NCBI GenBank assembly: GCA_033026295.1
Contig: CM065170.1
Coordinates: 19,850,040 to 19,914,039 of the forward strand
DNA length: 64,000 nt
Direction: 5' to 3'
DNA from: Channa striata
Taxonomy: Eukaryota > Chordata > Actinopteri > Anabantiformes > Channidae
Position numbers and translations under genes: made by a program. A model generated the notes under the pieces. It searched no databases. It had not been told where the DNA came from and worked only from the letters and a program-made list of their open reading frames with translations. Each line of letters begins with the position of its first letter. Position 1 is the stretch's first letter. Positions 25,620 to 36,799 of this stretch are shown here, one piece after another.

Positions 25620-26345
25620 TCTGGACTTCAGTTGGTTTCATTTTTGTTTGCTTCCTGTCTTGGACTTATAGTATTGCTTTACTTTCCTTTTAGTTCCTTT
25701 TGGGTTCCTTTACTTACCTTGTTTGTCCTTATGGATCTCACCTGTTTCCCCGTTTAGTTGAACACAGGTCTCCCCTTAGTTTGTTGCCAGTTTGTCACTT
25801 ATTCAGTCTCTTTATGCTGCACTTGTTGGGTTCAGGTTCTGTCGCTGGTGTTTGGTCTGAGGTTTGGTCAACTGTTTGTTTATTGCCTTTTGTAGATTTA
25901 GTTTTGATTACCATCTTTGTCTCTGATAGTTTAGTTTCTTTTCGTTGTTCCCTACTGTCCTCCTTTGTTTGCTTTGGCCTGTCTGTGCTTTGGGTTTGTG
26001 TTCGTTTACTTTCAGACCTGGTTTTGCTTTTATTTATCCCCTTTTGTTACTTTCTGTTACCTTGTTTCTACTTCTCTGTCTGAATCTGGTAGTTTGTGTT
26101 TTAGATGGGGTCACTTGTTTTTCCCTGTTTTGTTAGATTTGGCTATAGCTCTTAATTTAGTTCTTTGTCCCTGTCAGTTTTGTTTCTGTTCAGACATTGT
26201 CTAGTATTCAGTTGCTCCTGTATATGTGCTTTGGATGTTTCTTTATGTGCTTACCGTTTGGTTCTTTATCATTTCCTTTATCATTACTTTTGCTGTGTTA
26301 CATTCCTTTATTTCTGTTTGCTACTTAGTTCCTTTTCCTGTTTAG
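25620..26345 (+). repeat. Dispersed T-rich repeat family T, copy 2
   Basis: This T/C-rich block gives long chance ORFs with low-complexity hydrophobic translations. The region 25690-25790 matches the reverse complement of about 20090-20180, sharing 'ctttacttacct', 'tcacctgtttccccgttt' versus 'tcacgtgttttcacgttt', and 'cccc(t)tagtttg'. The ORFs are not genes: they have no motifs and their composition follows the strand skew. Confidence 0.42.
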
Positions 26346-26397
26346 TCTAGTTTGCAACATTTAGCAGATAAAATAACTTATTCTCACTCTCTGAGAT

Positions 26398-26560
26398 AAA
26401 CTCAGTCTCTGACATGGACCACAGGGTCAATGGTTCAATCCCCAAGTCACTCTTGCTGGGCCAGATGAGTCCCTTGCATGATGGCGATGGCAGCCATCAT
26501 GTGTGGACCAAATTATTCTGTAAGTCCCTCTGGATAAAAGCGTCTGCCAAATGACTAAAT
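26398..26560 (+). repeat. SINE with GGATAAAAGCGTCTGC-type tail
   Basis: A B-box-like GGTTCAATCC lies at 26432-26441. The 3' part 'ctggataaaagcgtctgcca' followed by 'aatgactaaatg' is the conserved tail of a large group of fish SINEs. The A box is not clear, so the head is partly decayed. Confidence 0.65.
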
Positions 26561-26819
26561 GTCATCAAGCCTCTGAAGGCTGGCTAGAATTTTTGCAATA
26601 GAATAGATCTATAACAAAGTTACAGTACAATAGATTAGGTTTCCTTGTTTGGAAAGAGATTCATCACTGGTCCTGAATTGGCTGCAGTGTTGAATAAAAC
26701 GAGACAAACCAGTGTGCACAGACAGTGATCAGAAAAAAACTCGGATAAACTTCTCTCATGAGCAATTTTGCAATGAACAAAACCCTGCTAAGATTGGCAA
26801 ACCAGAAGAAGAGGATGTA

Positions 26820-27240
26820 GTGGTTCATGATGCACTTGTGATATGTAAAAATTTCAAGTGTTTTGATCCAAGTGAAGAGCATATGTCAGACACAGAGCTC
26901 ATGAAAAGATGACTGTTGCCTGTATCACCATCAGTGAAGCATGCAGGTGGAAACATTCAGATCTGATGACCTGAGGATGCCATGTCTATGGGAGAATGGG
27001 TGATTTAGCAAGATGTCCTCAATCAGCTTGGATACCACTCCATGCTGAAGAGGCATGTTATTCCCTCTAGGCAACGACTGACAGGTGACACCTTAATTTT
27101 GCACCAGGACAATTAGCCCAAGTATTATTCCTGATTGCGCAAGAATAACCTGGAGGATATTTCACATTTAGGACAATACAAAAGTCTTGAAGTCAAAGAA
27201 CACTGTAGACCTCCACAATTACTAATGGATCAGGACAACT
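26820..27240 (+). pseudogene. Tc1-like transposase relic
   Basis: Decayed plus-strand coding sequence. Around 26845-26920 the DNA matches the transposase segment that reads like 'FQVFGSKRRAYVRRR'. Near 26927-26955 a frame gives PSVKHAGGNIQI, matching the conserved TVKHGGGSVMVW motif with the catalytic-core tryptophan region destroyed. At 27024-27115 the frame reads LNQLGYHSMLKRHVIPSRQR then LILHQDN, the QQDNDPKH catalytic motif of Tc1 elements with a stop after the Asn. Stops and frame changes abound and the later DLNPIE catalytic motif is not visible. No terminal inverted repeats were recognised. Confidence 0.65.
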
Positions 27241-27249
27241 AAGGTCTGA

Positions 27250-28312
27250 ATGTACCCAGAACCACAGTGGCCTCAATAACTGTGAAATGGAAAACTTTGC
27301 TAAAATAAGGAAATTTAAAAAAATAGATAATTGTGCCTATTTATATCCTCAGTTGGTTATTGTGTGAGAGGCTTATACAAAGAAGGGATGTCAGAATGTG
27401 CTAAGGGATGGACTAAGCCATCCTTTGCTTCGTTTCTGTACTGTGCCTTCGAGCATATCGCCAGCCTTACCTGTAAACTGAAGGCTTTGTTGGAAGCTGC
27501 CTGCTCCTATTCATGTCATCCTCTCCACAGCTCATGTTTCTTGAACTCAGAACAGATCTCCCAGCAATTTGTCATACAGCTAAACCCATTTCTGAGGTGC
27601 TGTTTCAAATTAGCATAACAGTCACTTTCTGAGCAGTTCGGCATCTGCTCAACACTTTTTTTTCAAGTGGAGTCCAGTTAACCCATTCCATAATTCATGA
27701 GTTTATTTGCATGTTAATTAGCAAGTAGACTGAGATACGCCAGGCTTTAATTACTTATGGCTCTGAAAGGTCAGTTCAGTCAAGAGCTTATGTGACAATA
27801 TGTGACAGTTGACAAGCAAATAGAAAAAAAAATGACTCTGGGTTTCAGTGGCTTCGCTCTCAGCATCTGTATTCATGTCACGTCACTCTACAGGAGTGAG
27901 CACACAGGGGCACCTTTAAGGTACAAACGCTTCCTACTTTGTTCCTTTAAGGATACACCCCAAAATAATTTTGGAGTTTCATTTTCACTGACTAATTCCT
28001 CGAACAGGCCCCACAAAGAGCGTCATCAAATCCAACTGATGCATTCACTCACACTGCGGGAAAGGAAGCTCTCCAGATTTTCAAAATGTGTCTCCTAGCT
28101 GTGACAAACATACTAAGAATAAAGAACACCATTCCTTCAATATCGTCCACTGTTTCTATGTGAGTTGCAATAACGAGGACATCACTGCAGTTTCTTTCTT
28201 TCTGGTGTAATATGTATGTTTGCAGTGGAAAACAAAGAACCTGGAACTAAAAGTTGAGCTGGTACCAAGCAGTAGGAAAACACTATAACAAGTGAACAAA
28301 TATTCTGTATAT
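27250..28312. other. Unique DNA with a possible noncoding element
   Basis: No coding frame is supported. The part 27645-27765 has an octamer-like ATTTGCAT next to homeodomain-type TTAATTAG and TTTAATTAC sites in otherwise non-repetitive sequence. This is the best enhancer-like block in the interval, by inference only. Confidence 0.35.
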
Positions 28313-28400
28313 ACACAGATGAGCCACAACATTTGGAGCTTTAGTGTTTTGGTGGACAGGTGTTGGCATGGACTCTGACAGGTCTGCAGCAACACAGCCC
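28313..28400 (+). repeat. Mariner-like element end fragment
   Basis: The phrase 'acagatgagccacaacattt' followed by 'ggcatggactctgacaggtct' resembles the end of a common fish mariner-type element ('...gatcagccacaacatt...' then '...ggcatggactcc...'). The matching sequence in reverse orientation lies at 35592-35662. No transposase remains. Confidence 0.4.
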
Positions 28401-30187
28401 CACACACAGCCAGCTGTGTGTCTACCAACACCTGCCAATCAATTCCTTTAATCTGATGTCTCTTTGTTCAGTCTCTGAAGGCAGAATGATTTTGTGCATT
28501 GTCAGGCCACAATTACACACAGTAAATCCACTGGTTAAATTGTGTTCAATCATCAGGCTCCTGCAGAAACACACAAAACCATAGAAAAGTCACATCAAAC
28601 GTAAAGATTTTTACCAAAGAGGCCATATTATGTATGATTTCAAGTTTAATATCTTTGCTCTGGGCTTTTGTGATTCACTCTCAGCTCTTCAGCTCAGTAT
28701 GAATTTGTTTTTGCTCCTGCCCTTACTGTATGTGCAGTCTTTTTCAGCAGATCTATAAAGACCCACACATGCCTGCTTCGGCACATGTGCACAAGCCTCA
28801 TTTCCACTCCTACAATTCACCATAAATAACAATAGGAACATCCCTGAGCATCAGTTTGCATATGGATGCCCACTACATCACTGCCCACTTCACAACAGAT
28901 GTCGACTAGAAAAAGGATTTACTACAGTGGCCGTAATGCATCTGTGAGGTTATACCACACATGGCCTTTATGAATATCGGTGGCCATCTGCAGCATTGGA
29001 ACCACTGGTTTAATGCATGTCGTCACAACAGTACACCACAATTTCACAATTCAGTCACAAAGAGTCACAATTTCAAGTTATTGAAATTTAGGTCTGAACG
29101 TGTGCATTTGAAATGTACATTCAAATGTAGAGTTTAGAGTAAAAACATCATCAGGAATATTGAAAAAAAAACCTGAACAAAAATTCGACTAATATCAGGT
29201 TACTGGTCTGATCTGAAGTGTAAACTAAGTTAAGGTTCAGTGTCTTTGACGTGTGTCAGGACGAGCAGGGAATCAAACCAACAACCACTGGGATTGGTGG
29301 ATGACTACTCCACCTCCTGTGAGCAAATTATAATTTTATAATAGTCAAGCTTGAAATAAAAAAAGTCCCTCATAAGGACAAAACATTAAACCACTGTATA
29401 ATGCTCTTCAGTTCTGTCGTTGACGGGAAAGGTGATGCGATTTGCACATAGTTCCTCTTCGTGAGACATTTGAGGCATTTGAGCCCTTCACATCTCCAAG
29501 GCTCCCTCATTCTTTCTGTTGTTGTTTGTGAAGGAGTTTCTGCTCCTTGCCACGCTGCTATCAGTCACATGTGTGACATGCAAAGGATGTCATAAATCTA
29601 ACAAGGATTCAGCCGTCTGATTGGCTGTTCACTAAGACAGCTTGCTGCTTTCACAGTCACTCAGTCCACAACATTGTGGTGCACAGTTTAGCAAGTTGCA
29701 TCAGTTTAAAGCGGTGCAGAGATCTTCACGTTAACTTTCTCAGAAGCTTAGTTTGCTGAGACTTGGTTTCTCACTAAATAAACGTCACTACTTAAAACAT
29801 TCATGAATAAGCCCTGAAGTAACATGAGAACAGGTGGAGCATGACTTTGTGGACATGCAGACACCAATGATGATTGTAGGACTGTTAAAAACGTTTTGGC
29901 AGCCTTTGGAAAGACCCATAAAGTCTCACAACAGGTCACATGATGGAACTTTGGCCTTGTTTAATACAGCATTGATACACATTTTGACCAGTTTTAAACT
30001 TGACCTCAGTCCATTTAAAATGAGCCCAGGCTCAGACAAGGCAACACCATTTTAATTTTTTTATATATAGTAGATTTACATTAGTTCTTGTCATGGTAGA
30101 GTTTCAATGTTTAACGATACTATGATATGTAGATGTCTTTTCAAATTTACACTGAGAACTTATCTTCTCAAGGTGTTTGTCTATCTG
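28401..30187. other. Unique DNA with one SINE piece, no gene seen
   Basis: No coding frame is supported. A minus-strand fragment of the SINE-type repeat lies at 29235-29316. The rest is unrecognised. Confidence 0.45.
29235..29316 (-). repeat. SINE-type repeat fragment
   Basis: The plus-strand reading 'gggaatcaaaccaacaacca' and 'ctgggattggtggatgacta' is the reverse complement of the tRNA-like head of the repeat at 24761. Only the head and part of the body survive. Confidence 0.55.
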
Positions 30188-30345
30188 AGATGCTCTTTTT
30201 AGACCCAGTCATGATAATGACCTGTTGCCAATTAACCTTACTATTTGGGAGACGTTCCACTGTTTTTGTGTTAGAAAGTAGTACACAACCTTTTCAGTCT
30301 TTTGTTGCCCTTGTTCCAACATGTTGCTGTCATCAAAAATGAGCA
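30188..30345. repeat. Fragment of a 'GTTGGGACAG' dispersed repeat
   Basis: The sequence 'gacctgttgccaattaacct' and 'ttttgttgcccttgttccaa' followed by 'catgttgctg' is the reverse reading of a widespread fish repeat whose other strand includes 'gttgggacag...aacaaaag'. The block at 35800-36245 contains 'aaaagttgggacagagtcaa' in the opposite orientation. I do not name the superfamily. Confidence 0.45.
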
Positions 30346-31454
30346 AATATGCTTTATGCTTTCTTTTTATTTTACCATTTAACCTGTACCTTTGGACTGT
30401 TCCTAATCATTGTTTTTTTCTAAAATGAAAGCCGTTGCTTCTTTTTTGAAAATCACCAAGCAGCATACAGTATATTTGAGGTTCTGTATTTGAAACTGTG
30501 TTCCAGACAACAGTAAGTCTCTGAGTGAGACTCTCACTGTCAGTGCCTGTTTGAAGTTGTTAAAATAGTGAATTGGACACCATTATTGATTAATTGCTGA
30601 TTCGCAGCCTAGAAAATATTATAAACGATCTGTGATTTTAGTCTTGACAGAGTATCTGCTATTTCTGTAAATATTGTAACATCAATAATAATTTCAGTGT
30701 GGGTGTTATTTCATTGATTCTGTCAACTGTGATTAAAATAAAGCCCCTAGATGCAAATTTTTGATATTTGATATTGAGCTATACACTGTAAATGACGCTT
30801 GACAGGAAGGCTCACGGGAGAGTCTCCTTCACGTACTATATAATGAAAAACAAAATGAAGCAATGCAACAAATACACAAAATGAAACAAGGGAAACCAGC
30901 TGTCACTTTTTGACCAAGCTGTCCGATATTCGTGAACATGGAGCACATCGTCGTAAACATGCTTGATTCTGCACTTATTTATATACATTTCTATGGTTAA
31001 CATTAAAATAATTCTTCACAAACAGAGCCCAGTTAACACTTGTGAAACATAATTTTTTTAGATCATGTTATTCTTGCTTTAATTTTGTGAGAGTTACTGA
31101 GTGTTACCATCAAATCAAAAACATTGTATGAGTTAAATGTAGAATTATTGACAGTCTTTAAAAATCATTATCTCGTATCTGTAAATTTAATTTGGCATTT
31201 TCTCTGCTGATGAATAAAGTATTATTTCTCTAATGTTTCCTTTAAAATCACCTCAAATTATATCGGGAGCTGTTTTGTTCCCCCACATTTGTCATAATAA
31301 GGTCATCTCTTTTAACGTCAACTCATCTTATGAGGCATTAGTCTTAAAGATGCACTCTATTCAATCCCCAAATTTCATCGCTGACTTTATTTTCTGTTGG
31401 CACAATGGGATCTAAAGATTAATCAATTCTTGAACAGCTCTTCTTGCTCTACAA
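30346..31454. other. AT-rich unique DNA, no gene seen
   Basis: No coding frame, repeat or RNA gene is recognised here. Confidence 0.5.
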
Positions 31455-31600
31455 ATAATAATTTCAGGATCAGGTTTATTGTCACTTCCATATGCGCAGA
31501 GACACAAAGTGTGATTTCTCGCAGTTCCCAGTGCAACACTGAACAGACAATTGGGTTAGTCGTAAATAATAAATAGGTGCAAAGAAAATAGAATACCTAT
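31455..31600 (-). repeat. Retroelement 3' tail fragment
   Basis: The reverse complement of 31464-31485 gives a GTGACAATAAACCTGATCC tail, similar to the tail at 5606-5790. The adjacent 'tgcgcagagacacaaagtg' and 'cagttcccagtgcaacactg' support a retroelement 3' untranslated region. Confidence 0.4.
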
Positions 31601-32840
31601 AGATCAAATCTAAAAGCCTCATAGTCTTAAGCATAACAGCATTGGTAAAAAACAACGTGAATGTGAACCAGTATTTTGTCGTTGTCCAGTAAACTTGACA
31701 TTCCAGCAGTTGTTGTATTTGGTGCTCAAACTGTCGATGATCCCCACAGTTTGAGGGAAGCAGCTTGTGTATGGCCTTGCAGATGAGGTCTTGACTATAG
31801 CTGGTTGTTACGGAAATCAGGAAATCAGGAAATTTGTAACGGTTCCATTGAAGGTCAGCATACTGTGTGTCTTACCAACAATTCTTTCAGCCAAGATGCA
31901 CATGTAAGTTATATGACTCGCATATAGTCAGAGAACATATAGTCAGAGGACAGTCTCTGTCCACATCTCACGGACAAGTTGTTCTATCATTGTTGTCCCT
32001 GCGCTTAATGATGCCAACAGAACTAGATGACGCAGTAAAGTCGTATTTTAACACTGTTAACAGGATTTGACTGTACACACAGCCCTGTGGTGATGGTGCA
32101 GGTGTGACTGCTGATCTGAACTGACTGTGCCACATCAGTGACCATGTCCTGCACTCAGTTGCAGAAGTGCCGGATGCGTGCTGGGTGCTAACTGCATCAT
32201 CTTAATGTTGTGGGATGATCACATTGAATTACATCCACACCGTACATACATGGCAAGTCATGCATAAAAGTGGTTTAGTGCATTTGTTTAACCAGACAGT
32301 GAGAGTCCAGTACCATACCATCAGCTGTCAAAGTTGTCATTGATTCTTTGTGAAAAATTGTGTTTTGCAGGTTAGTTTATCGGATTCTCCGCAGACAGAA
32401 TGTCAGAACATGATGTGGAATAAGTGTTTTTTTTTTTGGAAGCAGAATTGTTCACGTTCTTTTAAACCTTTTCACTTTCAAGAACTAGGCTTTTCCAGTT
32501 GTGCAAATGTGTGATTCAAGTCTCCTCTTATACACACATAGATGCTCTGTTTGTCCTTGTTACATCGGATCCAAAAGATGGCTGTGATCCTGTGATGGCT
32601 GGATGAGTGCTGGAATATCCACTTAAGGCTGAGCCAATCTCTTCTTTTTGCATATCACTGCAGCATCACTTAACATTTCACCTCAACACTTCAACTTCTC
32701 AGTGTTATAAAACCGACACATACTACCCACTAAAGGAAATGGGAGCATGAAATTGCCCATAAATCATAACAAGTACTGCTCTCTCAAGAAAAACGCTGAT
32801 GAGTTCTCAACTTGGGTATAAATATTATGACTCAACGATG
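31601..32840. other. Unassigned DNA, possibly repeat-derived
   Basis: Parts (31730-31800, 32085-32220) are less AT-rich and could be decayed retroelement sequence in minus orientation, but no motif can be read. A run of ten T lies at 32428-32437. No host gene is supported. Confidence 0.35.
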
Positions 32841-32856
32841 GTGTGTGTGTGTGTGT

Positions 32857-32887
<31 letters not shown>

Positions 32888-32888
32888 C
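32841..32888. repeat. (GT)n microsatellite
   Basis: Pure GT repeats from 32841 are interrupted once by an AT at 32861-32862 and end at GTGCGCACGTGC. The block of 48 bases is the longest GT tract in the window. Confidence 0.95.
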
Positions 32889-33626
32889 GCACGTGCAACT
32901 GGCAATCAACCCAAGTGCAGATGGTCAACGGTTTTATCAAACTGATAATGTGATGTTGTGATCATATCAATCAAGGACAGAGAACAGTAAAGAGGATCAG
33001 GTCCGAGGGGTAAGGGACCACTGTTGGTTAGGAGAATAAAAGCCAACAATGTTTGTTTATTCTGGTCCCCTTTATTGAATTTTAGAAAGATTTTTTCAAT
33101 ATTCTTTCCTTATAGTGACATGCATTCTCCACAAGAAGAAAAAAAAGAGAAGACAGGGTTGATAAAACAGAGCAGGGAGCCATGTTAGCCAAGGAACACC
33201 GTGATTGGGTGATTGGGAGTAAGGTTCTTGCTCACAAAGCAACTGTTGATGAGGCAGGGACGTCAAGAGCATTTTACCAAATATATTCAGTTTTTCCAGT
33301 CTGAAGGACTGAACTAGAGACCAGTAATGTGTAATATGGTTCCATAAAGTAAAAAATTATGGTTAATTCAGTTACCTTCTTATTTACATGTTTTAAATCA
33401 GCCTTGTCCCGAATCAAGTGCTTGATTTATGTGGTCTAAACCGAACCAAACACTGGACGGTGGAGTCGAACTTGGCCGTCAGGGATAATGGTTGTGCACA
33501 GTTGTTCTCGCACCAACCACCTGAACCCTGTTGTGACTCTGATTCCAATAATAAATAGATGCTTAGAAAATGTTTGTTGGACGTACAAACATTATGTGTC
33601 AGTCAGGTTAACACTTCAACATGTGG
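32889..33626. other. Unassigned DNA, no gene seen
   Basis: No supported frame. The part 33475-33540 ('gttctcgcaccaaccacctg') may be a decayed piece of the SINE-type repeat that follows. Confidence 0.4.
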
Positions 33627-33704
33627 CCAAGAGGATCCGACGATTACACCACTGCCTCTGTGGTTTGTGGATGACTGTCTAACCAGCTGAGCCACAGCTG
33701 CTCT
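33627..33704 (-). repeat. SINE-type repeat head fragment
   Basis: The reverse complement reads AGCTGTGGCTCAGCTGGTTA, with an A-box-like GGCTCAGCTGG, then CATCCACAAACCACAGAGGC. This is the tRNA-like head of the same repeat class as 24761-25002. Confidence 0.55.
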
Positions 33705-33847
33705 GCAACAAGTTGCATCACATCGTCCATTCACAGAGGATGTTTGCCCGCCTGGTTGGGGAGCCAGCTACAGCCATTCTAGACAAAAGCTCTCAATAAT
33801 CAGAAGCCATCAAGCATCAAATTAACAAACCATTTATACAGTTTATA

Positions 33848-34062
33848 CGGCGCCTGGTGACTCAGTTAGTAGAGCATCAAGCTGGGATTTGTCCTGGTTC
33901 AAATCCCCGCTGATACACCAGGTGTGTCCTTGAGCGAGACAATCATTGCTAGCTCCCTGGGCAATGACTGAGGCAGCCCACTGCTCTCTCAGGGGCATTG
34001 CTTCAAATTAGAAAACAAATTTCGTTATGTGATGTATATGTGCTCAGTGACAATCCGTTAAA
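33848..34062 (+). repeat. tRNA-derived SINE with clear A and B boxes
   Basis: The head has an A box (TGACTCAGTTAGTAGAGC, 33858-33875) and a B box (GGTTCAAATCCC, 33896-33907) at tRNA-like spacing. The body has 'cccactgctctctcaggggc' and the tail 'aaacaaatttcgttatgtga' then 'gtatatgtgctcagtgacaa'. This is a fish SINE arrangement. It is not a functional tRNA gene, because acceptor and anticodon stems cannot be folded from it. Confidence 0.75.
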
Positions 34063-34525
34063 CTTTATCTTTATTGTATTCTGAAATTGTGCGGCGGCAG
34101 CGAGCCATGCAGTAAGCGGCCTAAACATAAGGGAAGCACGCCGTGCGAGAATTATTCCACAGCACTGCACAGCAAGGTACACTAGATTAGTCAGAAACCA
34201 CAGCAAGCGACTGTCGCCTGCAGGCCTTTTCAGCTTCCTCTGCTGTGTCTGTTTGCACCGTTCCTCGGTGCTCTATTTAAAGACAAAGGCTGTCTTTGTC
34301 CATTTCCAGCTGATTACACTAGTCTTTATTGAAACATAGCATATGTATTGTAACCCTTTCAAAATAAAAGCACCCTGCTGTAGGTTTGTCTAGTGGAAAG
34401 CTTTAGATGTGAAGCAGCAGGAAAGGTTTCATTTCCATTAATAATAATCTCATGCAGATCCAAAAAATTAGACACTGAACAATGTGTGTATGTGAGAGCA
34501 AATCTGTACTGAGCTTCCTCTCTAG
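34063..34525. other. Unique DNA, no gene seen
   Basis: No coding frame is supported before the exon-like frame at 34526. Confidence 0.5.
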
Positions 34526-34673
34526 CACAGACACCATGAACTCACAGGACATGGACAAGGGGAGCAACTTGACTGTGGTCGGCCCTGATAGTGAGCAGGA
34601 CCACAGCAGTGCACCTATACCCTGCAGAGGTGGAAACACATGTTGTCACAGTGCAGCTAAAGCAGATGACTAA
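34526..34673 (+). other. Exon-like open frame with splice-like and start contexts
   Basis: A pyrimidine-rich tract ending in AG (34511-34525) precedes CACAGACACC and an ATG at 34536 in a good initiation context. The frame then reads MNSQDMDKGSNLTVVGPDSE and on for 45 codons to a TAA at 34671-34673. A GT that could be a donor sits within 'tgcagaggtggaa' near 34629. The first 31 codons have balanced composition, unlike the AT-rich surroundings. I recognise no domain. It may be a start exon, a relic or chance. Confidence 0.2.
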
Positions 34674-35479
34674 TAAACAGGACAGAGTTTAGATGAAATG
34701 GGAATCAATTGAACTAATTCTAGTGCAAGACAAGTCAGCAAGAGTAAACCTAAGCAGGGTCTTAGGAGTTATGGGATATAACTTCCTAAAAAATCATCAA
34801 AAACATAAAAATAGAACAAGACACAGTTGGGTGTCTTCGTCTTTGAGAAACGTCCCGCTGCTGTTCTTTTCTATTGCATGACAGTTCTCAGCGAGCCAGA
34901 GAACGAAAGAATGGATTTGGCAGAAAATGGGAATCAATGCTAACAATAGAACCACAGAGGCTAATTGAGTCCAATCTACAGCAGGCTGGATTAATTAAGG
35001 GGCAGGGAGGATGGCCCATGGATTTAGCTTCTAAAGATCATTCTAATTGGACAACAAGATTGGTAACGATTGGTATATTGTGTCTGTTTACAGAAATAAA
35101 TTAAAACAGGAATGGTGCATGGACACCTTGGAAAAGTTTTTGGTTAGTTTAGTTAGGTGAAACCTCTTAAGAAAGAAGGAGGGGCAGAATTTTCCACAAT
35201 ATGTGGCCATTAAAATTAGTTTACATTATGAAACCTTAACAATGTTCAGTAGACAACAACCTGCAGTTTGTGTTTAATTTAGCTTATAATTTGAATTAAA
35301 AGCATAAAATATTCGATAAGGCAAAACTATTGCCTTTATAGGTAAAAAACTTTGCTTTCAATTTTGTTTTGAGCTTGGTAAATGGTTTGATCTAAAGCCA
35401 TTTTACAATGTTTTTTCTCATTCACCTGTTCTGGTGCTCTGACCCAACAGGAGCAACTAGAAGTTCATAGTCTTGCCTA
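34674..35479. other. Unique DNA, no gene seen
   Basis: No coding frame is supported. The part 34960-35065 ('tggattaattaaggggcagg') may be conserved noncoding DNA. Confidence 0.45.
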
Positions 35480-35568
35480 ATGATTCTTTGGCATATAGCT
35501 GTAATGGGGGAGTCAAACCATTGACCCTTTGGTCATTTGGACGACTGCTTTACCAGCTGGGTTAAGGC
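35480..35568 (-). repeat. SINE-type repeat fragment
   Basis: On the plus strand 'gggggagtcaaaccattgac' and 'cgactgctttaccagctggg' is the reverse complement of a tRNA-like head with degenerate B and A boxes. It is decayed. Confidence 0.45.
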
Positions 35569-35591
35569 ATTAATGCAGTGGTCAGCGTGGG

Positions 35592-35662
35592 GGTTTTGAC
35601 ACCTGTTGATCATGCTAATTAAAACCACCAGCTGGACTTAATGTTGTGGCTGCTCAGTGTAT
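35592..35662 (-). repeat. Mariner-like element end fragment
   Basis: The reverse complement gives CACTGAGCAGCCACAACATT and then a GTGGTTTTAATTAGCATGATC stretch. This resembles the terminal part of the mariner-type repeat also seen at 28313, in opposite orientation. The 7-kb distance makes it a separate insertion rather than the partner end. Confidence 0.4.
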
Positions 35663-35799
35663 GTCAGATATATTTTGCAAAAAATAATTTTCTTTTCAGT
35701 CAGTCTGTATCGTCATCCTGCAGAAAAAAAATATAAGCATCTGTAGGCAAATAACAAGCTCTACCAGCATGCTGGTGTGTGTTTGAAGGACAAACAGCA

Positions 35800-36245
35800 C
35801 CAATAAATCATGACTGACTGTGGGAGTTATAGTGTGGGCGTGCAGGTAAACAGCTGGTGCAGATAGTGAAACAGGGACAAATAAGCCCAGATGTCTTTGA
35901 GACATCCAAAAAGTAGCAGGGCTTGTATGACAAACAACAACTACTAAGTGCTTTGGAGAAATAAGAAGGGCCAGACAAACCCTTTTTCGGGAGAAACGGT
36001 ATTGTTTAAAGAGAATGCCAGCGAGATGTCTTAAAAAAAGTTGGGACAGAGTCAACAACCTAGTGGTACATCTCAAAACTAATGAGGTCGATTGCAGCAG
36101 GTCAGCATCATGAATGAGTATAAAATCTGAATCTGAAGAAGCTGAGTTTTTCAGAATCAAGGATGTGGTGAAAGTCGTCACTCTCATAAAGACTCTATGG
36201 ACAAATAGTTCAGCAACCAAACAAAAAACTGTTCTCATTGTGAAC
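35800..36245. repeat. Fragment of a 'GTTGGGACAG' dispersed repeat
   Basis: Contains 'aaaagttgggacagagtcaa' (36036-36055) followed by a 'atgaatgagtataaaatc' segment, an order typical of a dispersed fish repeat; 30188-30345 is a related piece. The 183-codon minus-strand open frame across this block (35696-36247) has no motif and is most likely chance. Confidence 0.4.
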
Positions 36246-36799
36246 ATGCAATAATCATCTATAGTTCATACAGCGATTAAAAGTTTGTCATCACAAGATT
36301 AGGTGTTTTTTTGCCCTTTTTTGCTGAGGCAGAATGATTTTACTGTACAAGACATCTAATTTAACGATTGTACAACTAAAAGTTTCACAAATAAACAAAG
36401 TTTTGAATCTTTCAGCAGCACAAAGTTTTATGAACTACAGTGAGTGAGCGTTCTGCATGTGCAGCTTTGACCTGATGTGTGTAATTTTGAGTTGATCAGA
36501 TGAAATCAAATTAAACGAGTCTGGATCAGATGGAGTCCAGCATGTCTGCAGTGGAACTGACCAGGATGGCCACAGTGGCTGCGCAGTGTTAACTGTGAGA
36601 CACATGAGGTGTTAGTGTGTGTTGATATGGAGCTACATGAGATCTAAAGCGTGCGGGAGAGACAGCATTTACAGAATCACTACGAAAACTGGATGCATGA
36701 AAAGATGAACCTTGGAATAAGATTTTAAAAACGAAAAAGTTGAAAATCTGGAAATAGGTCTTAACCGGGAGCTTTTAGAGTCATGTAGGCCAGTGGTTC
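36246..36799. other. Unique DNA, no gene seen
   Basis: No coding frame is supported and no repeat is recognised. Confidence 0.45.

Noticed and set aside
25700..26350. Hydrophobic frames that look like membrane proteins
   Set aside because: Low-complexity Phe/Leu/Cys/Val translation of a T-rich dispersed repeat. No start context, no conserved motif, and overlapping frames look alike.
33848..33920. tRNA gene
   Set aside because: A and B boxes are present, but no cloverleaf can be formed and the downstream body is that of a fish SINE.
34600..34655. LIM-type zinc finger start in the exon-like frame
   Set aside because: The Cys spacing (IPCRGGNTCC) lacks one Cys of the C-x2-C...pattern, and the frame stops soon after. 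The resemblance is too weak to report.
35696..36247. 183-codon minus-strand open frame
   Set aside because: It spans a known dispersed repeat (GTTGGGACAG type) and has no domain or codon bias.
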